In this document: positions 1 through 7,583 of the stretch, one piece after another
Layout: each line of letters opens with the position of its first letter
Numbering within the stretch: the stretch's first letter is position 1
NCBI RefSeq assembly: GCF_003730115.1
Contig: NZ_RJVP01000001.1
Location: forward strand, 682,001-746,000
Source: Pseudomethylobacillus aquaticus
GTDB taxonomy: Bacteria; Pseudomonadota; Gammaproteobacteria; Burkholderiales; Methylophilaceae
Reading direction: 5' to 3'
Length of the DNA stretch: 64,000 nucleotides
Notes under the pieces: model-generated
What the model was told of the DNA's origin: nothing
The model's database searches: none
Seen by the model: only the letters and a program-made list of their open reading frames with translations
Made by a program: the position numbers and the translations under genes

Positions 1-1
1 G

Positions 2-250
2 TGCGATTTTCATGCCTATGTGGAGGTGTATCTGAGCGGCCGCTGGTATCTGTTCGACCCTAGCGGTGTTTCCATCCCGATGGGGCTGGTGCGCATGGGC
101 ACCGGCCGTGATGCCGCCGATGTGGCCTTTGCCACGGTGTTCGGTGCCATCCATTCATGGTCACCCAAGATCACGATTGACCCCATCCACGACCCGGCCA
201 ATGGCTACGACATGCCGACGCACACGGCACAGGCGCTGTGCAGCTGCTAG
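2..250 (+). CDS. Transglutaminase-like protein, C-terminal fragment (5' end outside window)
   Basis: The reading frame is open from the left edge and ends at TAG 248-250. The visible 82 residues begin CDFHAYVEVYL and continue to WYLFDPSG. These match the His (DFHA) and Asp (FDPSG) catalytic blocks of bacterial transglutaminase-like proteases/cross-linkers; the nucleophilic Cys would lie upstream of the window. After the Asp block comes a typical short tail. Substrate and role are unknown for this family subgroup. The downstream 270 bp hold a tandem repeat and the promoter of the next gene, so it probably ends its own transcription unit. Confidence 0.8.
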   Translation, partial: CDFHAYVEVYLSGRWYLFDPSGVSIPMGLVRMGTGRDAADVAFATVFGAIHSWSPKITIDPIHDPANGYDMPTHTAQALCSC

Positions 251-292
251 AGGCTGAGTGGGCCAACAGCACGCTGCCGGGCTGGTCTTTAG

Positions 293-435
293 TGCCAGCT
301 CAACATGCCAGCTCAACATGCCAGCTCAACATGCCAGCTCAACATGCCAGCTCAACATGCCAGCTCAACATGCCAGCTCAACATGCCAGCTCAACATGCC
401 AGCTCAACATGCCAGCTCAACATGCCAACTCGACC
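293..435. repeat. 13-bp tandem repeat array, ten perfect copies plus one degenerate
   Basis: The unit TGCCAGCTCAACA is repeated without a gap or mismatch from 293 to 422 (ten copies). An eleventh copy with substitutions follows at 423-435. Thirteen is not a multiple of three, and no frame of the plus strand contains a stop inside the array, so each frame would encode the same 13-residue periodic peptide (MPAQHASSTCQLN). No start with a convincing ribosome site precedes it, so it is treated as non-coding. It begins 43 bp after the transglutaminase stop and ends about 30 bp before the hipB promoter. Confidence 0.97.
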
Positions 436-466
436 ATGCATGGACAAACACGATGCACACCGTTAT

Positions 467-522
467 TTGCATACCGATAAAACATTACATATAATCAGTA
501 ATTACTTATTTATCGGTATGCA
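467..522 (+). promoter_or_regulatory. hipB promoter embedded in a 14-bp inverted-repeat operator
   Basis: A -35 TTGCAT (467-472) and -10 TATAAT (490-495) are 17 bp apart. A perfect 14-bp inverted repeat, TGCATACCGATAAA at 468-481 and its complement at 509-522, overlaps the -35 and the predicted start of transcription, and the ATG of the hipB-like gene follows at 525. This is the layout expected for autorepression by the encoded HTH protein. No clear Shine-Dalgarno sequence lies between the predicted start site and the ATG, so the mRNA may be nearly leaderless. Confidence 0.75.
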
Positions 523-524
523 TT

Positions 525-848
525 ATGCCTAGGCGAGACCCTGAAGTTACGCCCTTCCCTCTGCCTGTCATTCAGCGCTTGGTACAGTGGGCTAAAGTGA
601 TTCGTGCACAACGGCAGCAGATGCAATTGCCCATGCGCGACTTTGCCTACCGCCTCAATATTAGCCTGGATACCTTGCAACGCATGGAGCGTGGCGAGCC
701 CACTGTACAAGCATCGACCTATCTCAATGCCCTGCTGGCCCTGGGGGTGATGGATGCGCTGTGCCCCACCCCAACAGAGGCGCTGATGGCAAGCTCGCAG
801 GCCAGGGTGCGCCACAAAAAGGCCAGCGAGCCCGATGATTACTTCTAG
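525..848 (+). CDS. HipB-like XRE-family antitoxin/repressor
   Basis: 107 aa. A helix-turn-helix occupies about residues 30-85, with LNISLDTLQRMERGEPTV as recognition region and TYLNALLALGVMDAL after it, the pattern of HipB/XRE proteins paired with HipA kinases. It is preceded by its own promoter and inverted-repeat operator and overlaps the next gene by 14 bp, as in hipBA operons. It probably represses this promoter. Because the partner gene has lost the kinase part, it may now serve only as an autoregulator or as an antitoxin for HipA made elsewhere (inference). Confidence 0.8.
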   Translation: MPRRDPEVTPFPLPVIQRLVQWAKVIRAQRQQMQLPMRDFAYRLNISLDTLQRMERGEPTVQASTYLNALLALGVMDALCPTPTEALMASSQARVRHKKASEPDDYF

Positions 849-1251
849 CGCCTATGTGCATTTGCAGCGCCCGGATAATGGCGATTGGGTGATCGTAGGC
901 AGGTATACGCTTGAGCGCCCCGAAACGCCCGACAGCCCAGAAAAACCAGTCGGACAATTTGTCTACGCACCGTCTTATCTGGATGCGGCTTACCCTTGGG
1001 TGATAGACCCGATCAATTTGCCACGACTCGATTCAGTGCCCTACCCGGCTTACCGGTACAAGGGGCTGACCGATGTGTTACGCGACATCAGCCCGGACGC
1101 CTGGGGCAAGCTGATCCTGCAGCACGAATATCACCTGGGCAGCCATGCCCATGAGTTTGATTATCTGATGCATGCAGGCAATATGGATAGATGGGGTGCG
1201 CTTACGGTAAGCCGCTCTAAAAAGCCGGACACCGCCTCTATTCTTGCTTGA
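835..1251 (+). pseudogene. HipA N-terminal domain fragment; kinase domain missing
   Basis: 138 aa, starting inside the end of the hipB-like gene. It resembles the first ~140 residues of HipA-family Ser/Thr kinases: a YVHLQRPDNGDW opening, GQFVYAPSYL, the DISPDAWGK block, the DYLMHAGNMDRWGAL block. It then diverges after about 13 residues and stops at TGA 1249-1251, so the phosphate-binding and catalytic parts of a ~430-aa HipA are absent. hflX ends 13 bp further on in the opposite direction, so no kinase can follow. It is most simply a truncated toxin. A stand-alone HipS-like protein (as in HipBST, where the N-subdomain is a separate gene) is the alternative, but no hipT is adjacent. Confidence 0.7.
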
Positions 1252-1264
1252 TTCGGTCTGGCGG

Positions 1265-2611
1265 TCACGCCACCCGACTGACCTGTTCCTTTAACTGCAT
1301 GACCGCATCCGGCGCAGCGCGCACACGGAACAGTGCGCCTTCATCGCTGGCGCTTTCTTCCAGCACCTGACAGTTGGCGTAGATGTCGCGGCGCAGTTGC
1401 TGCGCGGACCAGGGCAGGAACAGCTCGGCTTCGATCAGGTCGCGCTGGAAGAAGGCCACGATGATCTGATGCAGCCTGGCGACCTCCTCCGGGCGGCGCG
1501 CACTCATCACCACACAGTCCGGGTATTTTTCGCGCAGGGCCGCTTCGCATGTGGCTTGAGCCGCTGCGTCACCCACGTGGTCGATCTTGTTGAACACGCG
1601 GATACGCGGCACTTCGTGCGCTTCGATCTCGTTCAGCACGGTGTCGGTGACTTCCAGCTGGCGCTCGAAGCCCGGATCGCTGGCGTCGATGACATGCAGC
1701 AGCAAAGCGGCGTCCAGCGCCTCATCCAGCGTTGATTTGAACGAGGCCACCAGGCCGTGCGGCAAGTTCTTGATGAAACCCACCGTGTCGCTGACCAGCA
1801 CGCGCGGCATGCTTTCCGGGTGCAGGGTGCGCACGGTGGTATCCAGCGTGGCGAACAGTTTGTTGGCCACCAGCACCTCACTGCCGGTGAGGGCGCGCAT
1901 CAGCGTGGATTTGCCCGCGTTGGTATAGCCCACCAGCGCGACATTGGCCTGGCTTTGGCGGTCCTGACGGCGCGCACGCTGGGTCTTGCGCTCCGCGTCC
2001 ATGGCCACGATCTCCTGTTGCAGCTCGGCGATGCGGTCACGGATCTTGCGGCGGTCCAGCTCGGTATGCGATTCACCACCGCCACGGCCACCCGCGCCAC
2101 TGCGCTGACGGCCTTGCGGGCCAGCCAGCTTGGCGGCTTCGCGCATACGTGGCGCCATATAGCCTAAGCGGGCGATCTCCACCTGCGCGCGCGCCGCACG
2201 GGAGCGGGCATTGCGGTGGAAGATCTCCAGGATGACCATGGTGCGGTCCATCACCTCGCAGCCGACTTCTTTTTCCAGATTACGGGCCTGCGATGGCGAG
2301 ATCTCGTGGTCCACCAGCAGGGCCTCGATCTCCTGTGCATCCGGGTCGGGGGTCATCTCGTCCGCGTCTTCCCCCTCGCCTTCCGGGTTCACAAAATCGC
2401 GGATCTCCTGCCGTTTGCCCACACCCAGGTAAGCGGTCATGTCGAAGCTGGAGCGCTTTTGCACAAAAGTACGCACCACCTGATAGCCCAGTGTCTTGGC
2501 CAGCTCGCGCAGCTCGTTGAGCGAGGCTTCGAACTCGATATCCGTCACATCGGACAGTTGTACGGCCGCGACAACGGCGTAACGCGGGGCTTGTTGATCT
2601 TCGATTTGCAT
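1265..2611 (-). CDS. hflX: GTPase HflX
   Basis: 448 aa. HflX is a ribosome-splitting GTPase acting on stalled 70S/50S particles. The N-terminal HflX domain contains YLGVGKRQEI (61-70) and LSPSQ-like ISPSQARNLEKEV (104-116). A Gly-rich linker lies near 170-180 and a coiled segment near 186-220. The G domain has G1 GYTNAGKS (228-235), G3 DTVGF (275-279) and G4 NKID (341-344). An acidic insert near residues 76-92 lengthens the N-domain. It stands alone here, away from hfq and hflKC, its usual betaproteobacterial neighbours, so it may be a second copy or a relocated gene. Confidence 0.93.
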   Translation of the reverse strand: MQIEDQQAPRYAVVAAVQLSDVTDIEFEASLNELRELAKTLGYQVVRTFVQKRSSFDMTAYLGVGKRQEIRDFVNPEGEGEDADEMTPDPDAQEIEALLVDHEISPSQARNLEKEVGCEVMDRTMVILEIFHRNARSRAARAQVEIARLGYMAPRMREAAKLAGPQGRQRSGAGGRGGGESHTELDRRKIRDRIAELQQEIVAMDAERKTQRARRQDRQSQANVALVGYTNAGKSTLMRALTGSEVLVANKLFATLDTTVRTLHPESMPRVLVSDTVGFIKNLPHGLVASFKSTLDEALDAALLLHVIDASDPGFERQLEVTDTVLNEIEAHEVPRIRVFNKIDHVGDAAAQATCEAALREKYPDCVVMSARRPEEVARLHQIIVAFFQRDLIEAELFLPWSAQQLRRDIYANCQVLEESASDEGALFRVRAAPDAVMQLKEQVSRVA

Positions 2612-2776
2612 TCAGCGTGGAGGGATTGAATTAGCGAAGGCAGATAGTACCTGCAAATGCGCACGCTGCCTGCATGACAGCACTTGGCAATGATGGATTG
2701 CGGTGCCTGAAGAGGAAATGTGATGCCTGGAGCAAACATAGATTGGCCTTGCAGAAGACCTATGCAGCGCGGCGTT

Positions 2777-2802
2777 GCCAGCTAGCCGACCAGCTAGCTG
2801 GC
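2777..2802 (-). terminator. Stem-loop just after the PepSY gene
   Basis: Perfect 10-bp arms GCCAGCTAGC / GCTAGCTGGC (2777-2786 and 2793-2802) with a 6-nt loop lie 11 bp past the stop of the minus-strand PepSY gene. No U-tract follows, so it may be a 3' stabilising hairpin or a weak terminator of the iron-uptake operon. The rest of 2612-2813 shows nothing else recognisable. Confidence 0.4.
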
Positions 2803-2813
2803 TGAGCAATCGC

Positions 2814-4037
2814 CTAGCTTTGCAACAAGGCCGCTTGCGGCTGCCTGGTCTGTGCGGCGACCATGCGGCGACTCTGGCGCTTGCGCAACCAGATCAGCAC
2901 GCCGGTCAGTGACAGCATGGCCACCATCAGCCCCATGGCCGAGATCAGGATGCGACCGGGCAAGCCAAGGATGCGGCCGGAATGCAGCGGGAACTGGGCC
3001 TGCATGAAAATATCGCCCGCCGTGCCGGTGCCCGGCACGTTGTCGCCCAGATAGCGCCCGTCCGGCCCGTCAAAATACAGCCAGGGGTTGCCCAGTCCGC
3101 CGTCGCCGTGGTCGTTGCCGGGCTGGAAAAAGCCCACGCCGTATACGCCCACTTCGGTGGAATAGAACACGGCCCCGGCCGGGTCGGTCCAGCCGCGCTT
3201 GCTGGCTTCGGCGCGGGCCAGCTGCACGACCTGCTCACGACTCACACCGGGCTGATAGGGCAGATCAGGCGCTTGCGGGGCACGCACCAGGAAGGGGCTG
3301 GGGGTCAGCTCGGAGAACAGCGAGACGATAGGCCGCATCACCTGAAAATTCAGGTTCATGGACACCGAGGTGACCGCCACGATGAGCAGCAGCGCCCACA
3401 CCCACACGCCACCCGAGCGATGCAGATCGAAGGTGACCTTGCGGCTGCCCTGCCCCCAGCGGAACGCGAAGGACTTGCGCCAGCTGGCAAAGCTGGGGAA
3501 CGAGATCCACAGCGCGACGAAGCTGTCGATCACCCACAGGATGCCGACGATGCCAAAGATCAGAATGCCCAACTCGATGCCGAAGCCATCCGGGATGTGC
3601 AGGCTGTAATGCAGCTTGTACAGGAAGGGCAGCAGGTTCTCGCGCGACAGCGACACCTCGCCCCACATGCGGCGGCCCTGCTCCTCGGCAGTCACCGGGT
3701 CCAGCGCCACCTGGTTGTAGTCCACCGTGTAGGCTTTGCCGTTGGCCGGGTCTATCCTGGGCTTGACCATCATGCCGGTGGTGTGACCGGGCTCGTGCAG
3801 CAAGGGCAGATAGGTCACCAGCATGCGCGGGTCGCGCGCTTCCACCTGCCGGGCCAGCGCGAACGCCGATTGCGGTGTGCTGCTGGCGGCGCTGCGCGCA
3901 TGGAACAGGTCCGGGTTCAGCCACTCATCCAGCTCATGGTCCCAGGAGATGATGGCACCGGTCAGCCCGGCCACGAACAGGAACACGGCCGTGGTCAGGC
4001 CCAGCCAGCGATGCAGTATGACGAAGACATTACGCAT
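2814..4037 (-). CDS. PepSY-associated TM (PiuB-like) inner-membrane protein
   Basis: 407 aa from the ATG at 4037, which lies 5 bp after the receptor stop; an earlier in-frame ATG (4097) would overlap the receptor and is less likely. The N-terminus FVILHRWLGLTTAVFLFVAGLTGAIISWDHELD is the hallmark first helix pair of PepSY_TM proteins with heme-ligand-like His. Further hydrophobic segments lie near residues 165-185, 215-235 and 360-385. The family is found next to TonB receptors and is thought to help reduce or release iron from ferri-siderophores in the periplasm. Its place as last gene after hemP-tonB-exbBD-receptor supports that role. Confidence 0.88.
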   Translation of the reverse strand: MRNVFVILHRWLGLTTAVFLFVAGLTGAIISWDHELDEWLNPDLFHARSAASSTPQSAFALARQVEARDPRMLVTYLPLLHEPGHTTGMMVKPRIDPANGKAYTVDYNQVALDPVTAEEQGRRMWGEVSLSRENLLPFLYKLHYSLHIPDGFGIELGILIFGIVGILWVIDSFVALWISFPSFASWRKSFAFRWGQGSRKVTFDLHRSGGVWVWALLLIVAVTSVSMNLNFQVMRPIVSLFSELTPSPFLVRAPQAPDLPYQPGVSREQVVQLARAEASKRGWTDPAGAVFYSTEVGVYGVGFFQPGNDHGDGGLGNPWLYFDGPDGRYLGDNVPGTGTAGDIFMQAQFPLHSGRILGLPGRILISAMGLMVAMLSLTGVLIWLRKRQSRRMVAAQTRQPQAALLQS

Positions 4038-4042
4038 GGCGA

Positions 4043-6172
4043 TCACCAACGGTAGGTGGCGCTGATCAGCACGCTGCGACGCGCGCCTACGAAGCAATCA
4101 CCTCGTCCCAGGCAGGTGCTTACGTATTTTTCATCGGTGAGGTTCTGCGCATTGAGGGCATAACGCCAGTTGCTGTTCTCCCATCCCAGCATGGCATCGC
4201 CCAGCAATACAGAATCCACACTGGGCGCCGTGGTGTCGCGGAAGCTGCTGAAATAACGTGCGCCCAGTCCGGCCGAGAAGCCATCGATATCCGCGATGCT
4301 GAAGCGGTACTTGCTCCAGATGGCGGCCTGATGCTCGGGGATGCCGTCCAGCGCCTTGTCGTTCTCGATATAGTTATAGTGCGCCGCCACATCCATACGC
4401 CGCGTGATGCGACCCAGCCAGGACAGCTCCAGGCCGCTGGTCTGGGTCTTGCCCGCCTGGATCTGGTTGAGCGGGTTGTTCGGGTCGTTGATGAGGCGGT
4501 TGTTCTCGCGCAGGTCATACACCGCTGCGGTCAGGCTGTAATTGCCGTTCACGGGCTGATACTTCACGCCGACCTCGTGCTGCTTGCCTTCCATGGGCGT
4601 GAAGCGCTGGCCGATGAAGTTGGTGCCCGTCACCGGCGTGAACGATTCACTGTAGCTGACGTAAGGCGACAGGCCATTGTCTGCCGCGTACATGAGTGCC
4701 AGACGCCCGGTGGTGGCAGCGTCCTGCTCGGTGCCGCCACCGTCGATGGCGTTGTAGGCACGGTCACGGCGCAGGCCAGCCACCACGATCCAGTTGGGGC
4801 CGAATTTCATCTGATCCTGCACATAGAAACCGACCTGGCGCTGCATGGCGTCAGGCGCGGCATTGGTGGCGCGGATCTTGTAGCCGGTGTAGACCGGGTT
4901 AAACACGTCGATATCCGGCACACCACCGCCCTGTCCCACCGGGGCATCAAAACCGGTCTTCAGGCTTTGATCGAAATGGACATAATCCAGGCCCAGCAAT
5001 AATTTGTGGCGTATGAAGCCGGTCGCGAAATCCCCCTGCAGATGCTGGTCTGCGGTGAGGTTGCGCGCCTTGGTCAGTGCGGCATAGGCATAGCGCCCGA
5101 TGATGCGCTGGTTAGGGTCCAGGTAGGAATTGCCGGGATTGCTGAAGGAATCCGCATACAGGCTGCGGTAATCCACCTCGTTATCGGAATAGCGGAAGTT
5201 CTGGCGCACGGTCCAGGCATCGCTGAAGCGATGCTCGAACTGCCAGCCTATGGCTTTGTAGGTGGAATCGTACCGGTCATTGCCGGGCTCGCCTATGAAC
5301 CGGTCAGTGGGGATGCGGCCATTCGGATTGCGCGTCACATAACCGCTCCAGGGCAAGAACTGCAAGGTCGAGCCGGATTTATCCTTCTGGTAATCCGCAC
5401 GCAGCGTGAAGCTGGTGTCGTCATTGGGACGGTAGGTGATGGAAGGCGCGATCAGCACGCGGTCATCGCTGACATGGTCCACCTGGGTATCAGCATCACG
5501 GCCGACCGCCACCAGACGGTACAGCAAAGTGCCATCTTCATTGAGCGGGCCGGTGAAATCGCCACGGATCTGCTTGCGGTTGAAACTGCCGAGCTGCACG
5601 CCGATCTCGTTCTGGGCTTCCGCCTGCGGCATCTTGCTGACGGCATTGACGATGCCCGCCGTGCTGCCCTGCCCGTACAGCACCGAGGCCGGGCCACGCA
5701 GCACTTCGATGCGTTCCAGCGCATACGGATCGATACGGATGGTGCTGGTATAGAAGCCGAACAGGCGACGCAAACCGTCGCGGTACTCGGTGGGATAAGC
5801 GCCACGCACCAGATAGCCATCGCTGCGCGAATCCACACCGAAGGCATCGGAACGCACGCCTGCCGCGTAATTCAGCGCATCCTGCATGTTCTGTGCGCCC
5901 AGGTCTTCCATGAACTCACGGGTCACCACGCTCACCGACTGTGGCGTTTCGTTGAGGGGGGTGTCGGTCTTGGTGGCGGTCGCGCTCTGTTTGGCGGCAT
6001 AGCCCTGCACCGGGCCGTTGGCCTTTTCTTTCGCGGTGACCGCTTTCACGGTGACTTCGGGCAGCGTCTCGGCGGCGGCAGGCACGTCAGCAGGTGGCGC
6101 TAGCGGGGCAGCGTGGGCTGTCGCACTCATTACCATGAGCACGGCCAGATGGAGAGTATTGGGCTTGAACAT
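4043..6172 (-). CDS. TonB-dependent siderophore receptor (FhuA/FoxA-like)
   Basis: 709 aa with a signal peptide (cleavage near AHA-AP, residue 21). It has a plug domain starting near residue 70 (NETPQSVSVVTREFMED, YALERIEVLRGPASVLYGQGSTAGIVN) and a 22-strand barrel ending in aromatic YRW, the usual outer-membrane C-terminus. The plug and barrel style is that of ferric hydroxamate-type receptors, but the ligand cannot be read from sequence. It sits between exbD and the PepSY gene, all on the minus strand, so import energy and post-import reduction are encoded together. No Fur box lies directly upstream; it is probably co-transcribed from the hemP promoter. Confidence 0.9.
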   Translation of the reverse strand: MFKPNTLHLAVLMVMSATAHAAPLAPPADVPAAAETLPEVTVKAVTAKEKANGPVQGYAAKQSATATKTDTPLNETPQSVSVVTREFMEDLGAQNMQDALNYAAGVRSDAFGVDSRSDGYLVRGAYPTEYRDGLRRLFGFYTSTIRIDPYALERIEVLRGPASVLYGQGSTAGIVNAVSKMPQAEAQNEIGVQLGSFNRKQIRGDFTGPLNEDGTLLYRLVAVGRDADTQVDHVSDDRVLIAPSITYRPNDDTSFTLRADYQKDKSGSTLQFLPWSGYVTRNPNGRIPTDRFIGEPGNDRYDSTYKAIGWQFEHRFSDAWTVRQNFRYSDNEVDYRSLYADSFSNPGNSYLDPNQRIIGRYAYAALTKARNLTADQHLQGDFATGFIRHKLLLGLDYVHFDQSLKTGFDAPVGQGGGVPDIDVFNPVYTGYKIRATNAAPDAMQRQVGFYVQDQMKFGPNWIVVAGLRRDRAYNAIDGGGTEQDAATTGRLALMYAADNGLSPYVSYSESFTPVTGTNFIGQRFTPMEGKQHEVGVKYQPVNGNYSLTAAVYDLRENNRLINDPNNPLNQIQAGKTQTSGLELSWLGRITRRMDVAAHYNYIENDKALDGIPEHQAAIWSKYRFSIADIDGFSAGLGARYFSSFRDTTAPSVDSVLLGDAMLGWENSNWRYALNAQNLTDEKYVSTCLGRGDCFVGARRSVLISATYRW

Positions 6173-6183
6173 AGCCGGTGTTC

Positions 6184-6200
6184 CTTTAATCGGATTAAAG
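6184..6200 (-). promoter_or_regulatory. 17-bp palindrome overlapping the receptor ribosome-binding site
   Basis: CTTTAATC-G-GATTAAAG is a perfect palindrome with 8-bp arms, 12 bp before the receptor ATG. On the minus strand its right half supplies the AAAGGA of the Shine-Dalgarno sequence. It could be an operator, or fold as a 7-bp stem with a CCG loop that hides the ribosome site. It does not resemble a Fur box. Confidence 0.55.
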
Positions 6201-6347
6201 AATCACTGGCTGGCTACACTAGACTGGCTGGCTGGTGATACGTGTGGTTTTAGTCAAGATGGCCACGACAAATGCCATGGCCATCAGATTCAATCGTTGT
6301 AGTGCGTTGCGGCGTACTCGCCGCCGTGCCGTGCTGCCTTTACGCCA

Positions 6348-6761
6348 TCACTCCGGCGTACTGACAAAGCCCAGCTTGGTGATGCCTACGGTCTGCGCAT
6401 CGGCCATGATCCCGGCCAGCAACTGATAACGCGTGTTCTTGTCCGCACGCAGGTGCAACTCCGGCTGCGGCTCGATCTGCGCTGCCTGCTGCAGCTTGAC
6501 CTTGAGCTCACCCTCCACCAGAGGCACATCGTTCCAGTACAGCTTGCCAGCCTCATCGATGGCGATGGAAATGACCTCGGGCTTGTCCGGCAGCGGCTGA
6601 CTGCTGGCTTGCGGCAGGTCGATCTTGACGGCGTGGGTGAGCAGCGGTGCGGTGATGATGAAGATCACCAGCAGCACCAGCATCACATCGACCAGCGGCG
6701 TGGTGTTGATCTCGGCCATGGGCTGGCCGTGAGCATCGCCATTGGGATTGAGAAAACTCAT
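6348..6761 (-). CDS. exbD: ExbD, TonB energising proton channel subunit
   Basis: 137 aa. One N-terminal transmembrane helix (about 20-42) contains the essential Asp in PLVDVMLVLLVIF, preceded by INTTP, and a periplasmic domain follows. ExbD forms the proton channel with ExbB and powers TonB. It overlaps exbB by 4 bp (ATGA), indicating translational coupling. The 175 bp between it and the receptor gene contain only the palindrome at 6184-6200. Confidence 0.95.
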   Translation of the reverse strand: MSFLNPNGDAHGQPMAEINTTPLVDVMLVLLVIFIITAPLLTHAVKIDLPQASSQPLPDKPEVISIAIDEAGKLYWNDVPLVEGELKVKLQQAAQIEPQPELHLRADKNTRYQLLAGIMADAQTVGITKLGFVSTPE

Positions 6762-7489
6762 GCGGTGACCTCTTTCAGCCTGGCACGCTGTGCCGCCTCT
6801 GCCGCTTTGGCGGCGCGGTTGATCATGGGTGCGCCCGTGGTCAGCAGCGTGTGCAACTCATGTGCGAACTGTTCCATCTCGGCCATCAGCACGCGGTTGC
6901 CGCGCAGCAGGGCGTTGTAAGCCAGTACCGCCGGGATGGCCACCGCCAGCCCGATGGCGGTCATGATCAGTGCTTCGCCGACCGGGCCTGCCACCTTGTC
7001 CAGCGTGGCCTGACCGCTCATGCTGATGCTGGCCAGCGCGTGATAGATGCCCCACACGGTGCCGAACAGACCTACGAATGGCGATACGCTACCCACGGAG
7101 GCCAGCACACTGAGGCCTTGTTCCATCCTGGCACTTTCTTGCGAGATGGCACGGCGCATCACGCGCACGATGAACTCGTCCTGGCTGACGCCCTCTGCAT
7201 GGCGCTTGGCCGCTTGCTGGTGATGCTCGGAAGCATCCACAGCCTGCATGGCCACACGTGCCAGTGGCGTCTCCACCGGCTGCAACGCAGCCTGTAGCGT
7301 AGGCGCTTGCCAGAACTGTTGTGCATAGTCACGGCTGGCACGACGCAGCTGCAGGAACTGCCAGGTCTTGGTGACGATGAGGTACCAGCTGGCGACCGAC
7401 ATCGCCAGCAACATCAGGGCAACGGCGATCGAGACCGGACCACCTTCGGTGATGAAGGTGAGGCTGTTGAATTCATAGGCGTTCTGCAT
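6758..7489 (-). CDS. exbB: ExbB, TonB energising proton channel subunit
   Basis: 243 aa, MotA/TolQ/ExbB family. The first membrane helix lies near residues 18-40, and two more helices are in the second half (ASVGSVSPFVGLFGTVWGIY and VGEALIMTAIGLAVAIPAVLAYN), the conserved MotA_ExbB block. It forms the pentameric channel around ExbD. It overlaps exbD and follows tonB after a 94-bp gap that contains a strong hairpin. Confidence 0.95.
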   Translation of the reverse strand: MQNAYEFNSLTFITEGGPVSIAVALMLLAMSVASWYLIVTKTWQFLQLRRASRDYAQQFWQAPTLQAALQPVETPLARVAMQAVDASEHHQQAAKRHAEGVSQDEFIVRVMRRAISQESARMEQGLSVLASVGSVSPFVGLFGTVWGIYHALASISMSGQATLDKVAGPVGEALIMTAIGLAVAIPAVLAYNALLRGNRVLMAEMEQFAHELHTLLTTGAPMINRAAKAAEAAQRARLKEVTA

Positions 7490-7540
7490 GCAGATAAACT
7501 CCGATTAACTTTTTTGGAATGAGGGACTGAAAGCGCCAGC

Positions 7541-7568
7541 CTGCACAGCAGCAAGGGCTGCTGTGCAG
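7541..7568 (-). other. Perfect hairpin between tonB and exbB
   Basis: Arms CTGCACAGCAGC / GCTGCTGTGCAG (7541-7552, 7557-7568) with a 4-nt loop lie 16 bp after the tonB stop on the minus strand. No U-run follows directly, so it is more likely a processing or stabilising structure, or a partial attenuator, than a full terminator. Confidence 0.6.
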
Positions 7569-7583
7569 CTGGGCTATGTGCGC

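Noticed and set aside
293-435. CRISPR array
   Set aside because: The 13-bp units are contiguous with no spacers and no cas genes lie near; it is a simple tandem repeat.
238-532. Three overlapping coding frames of 75-80 aa through the repeat
   Set aside because: They are the same repeat peptide in all frames; no ribosome site and no homologous domain.
525-1251. Complete HipBST or HipBA toxin-antitoxin system
   Set aside because: No kinase domain follows; hflX begins 13 bp downstream on the other strand.
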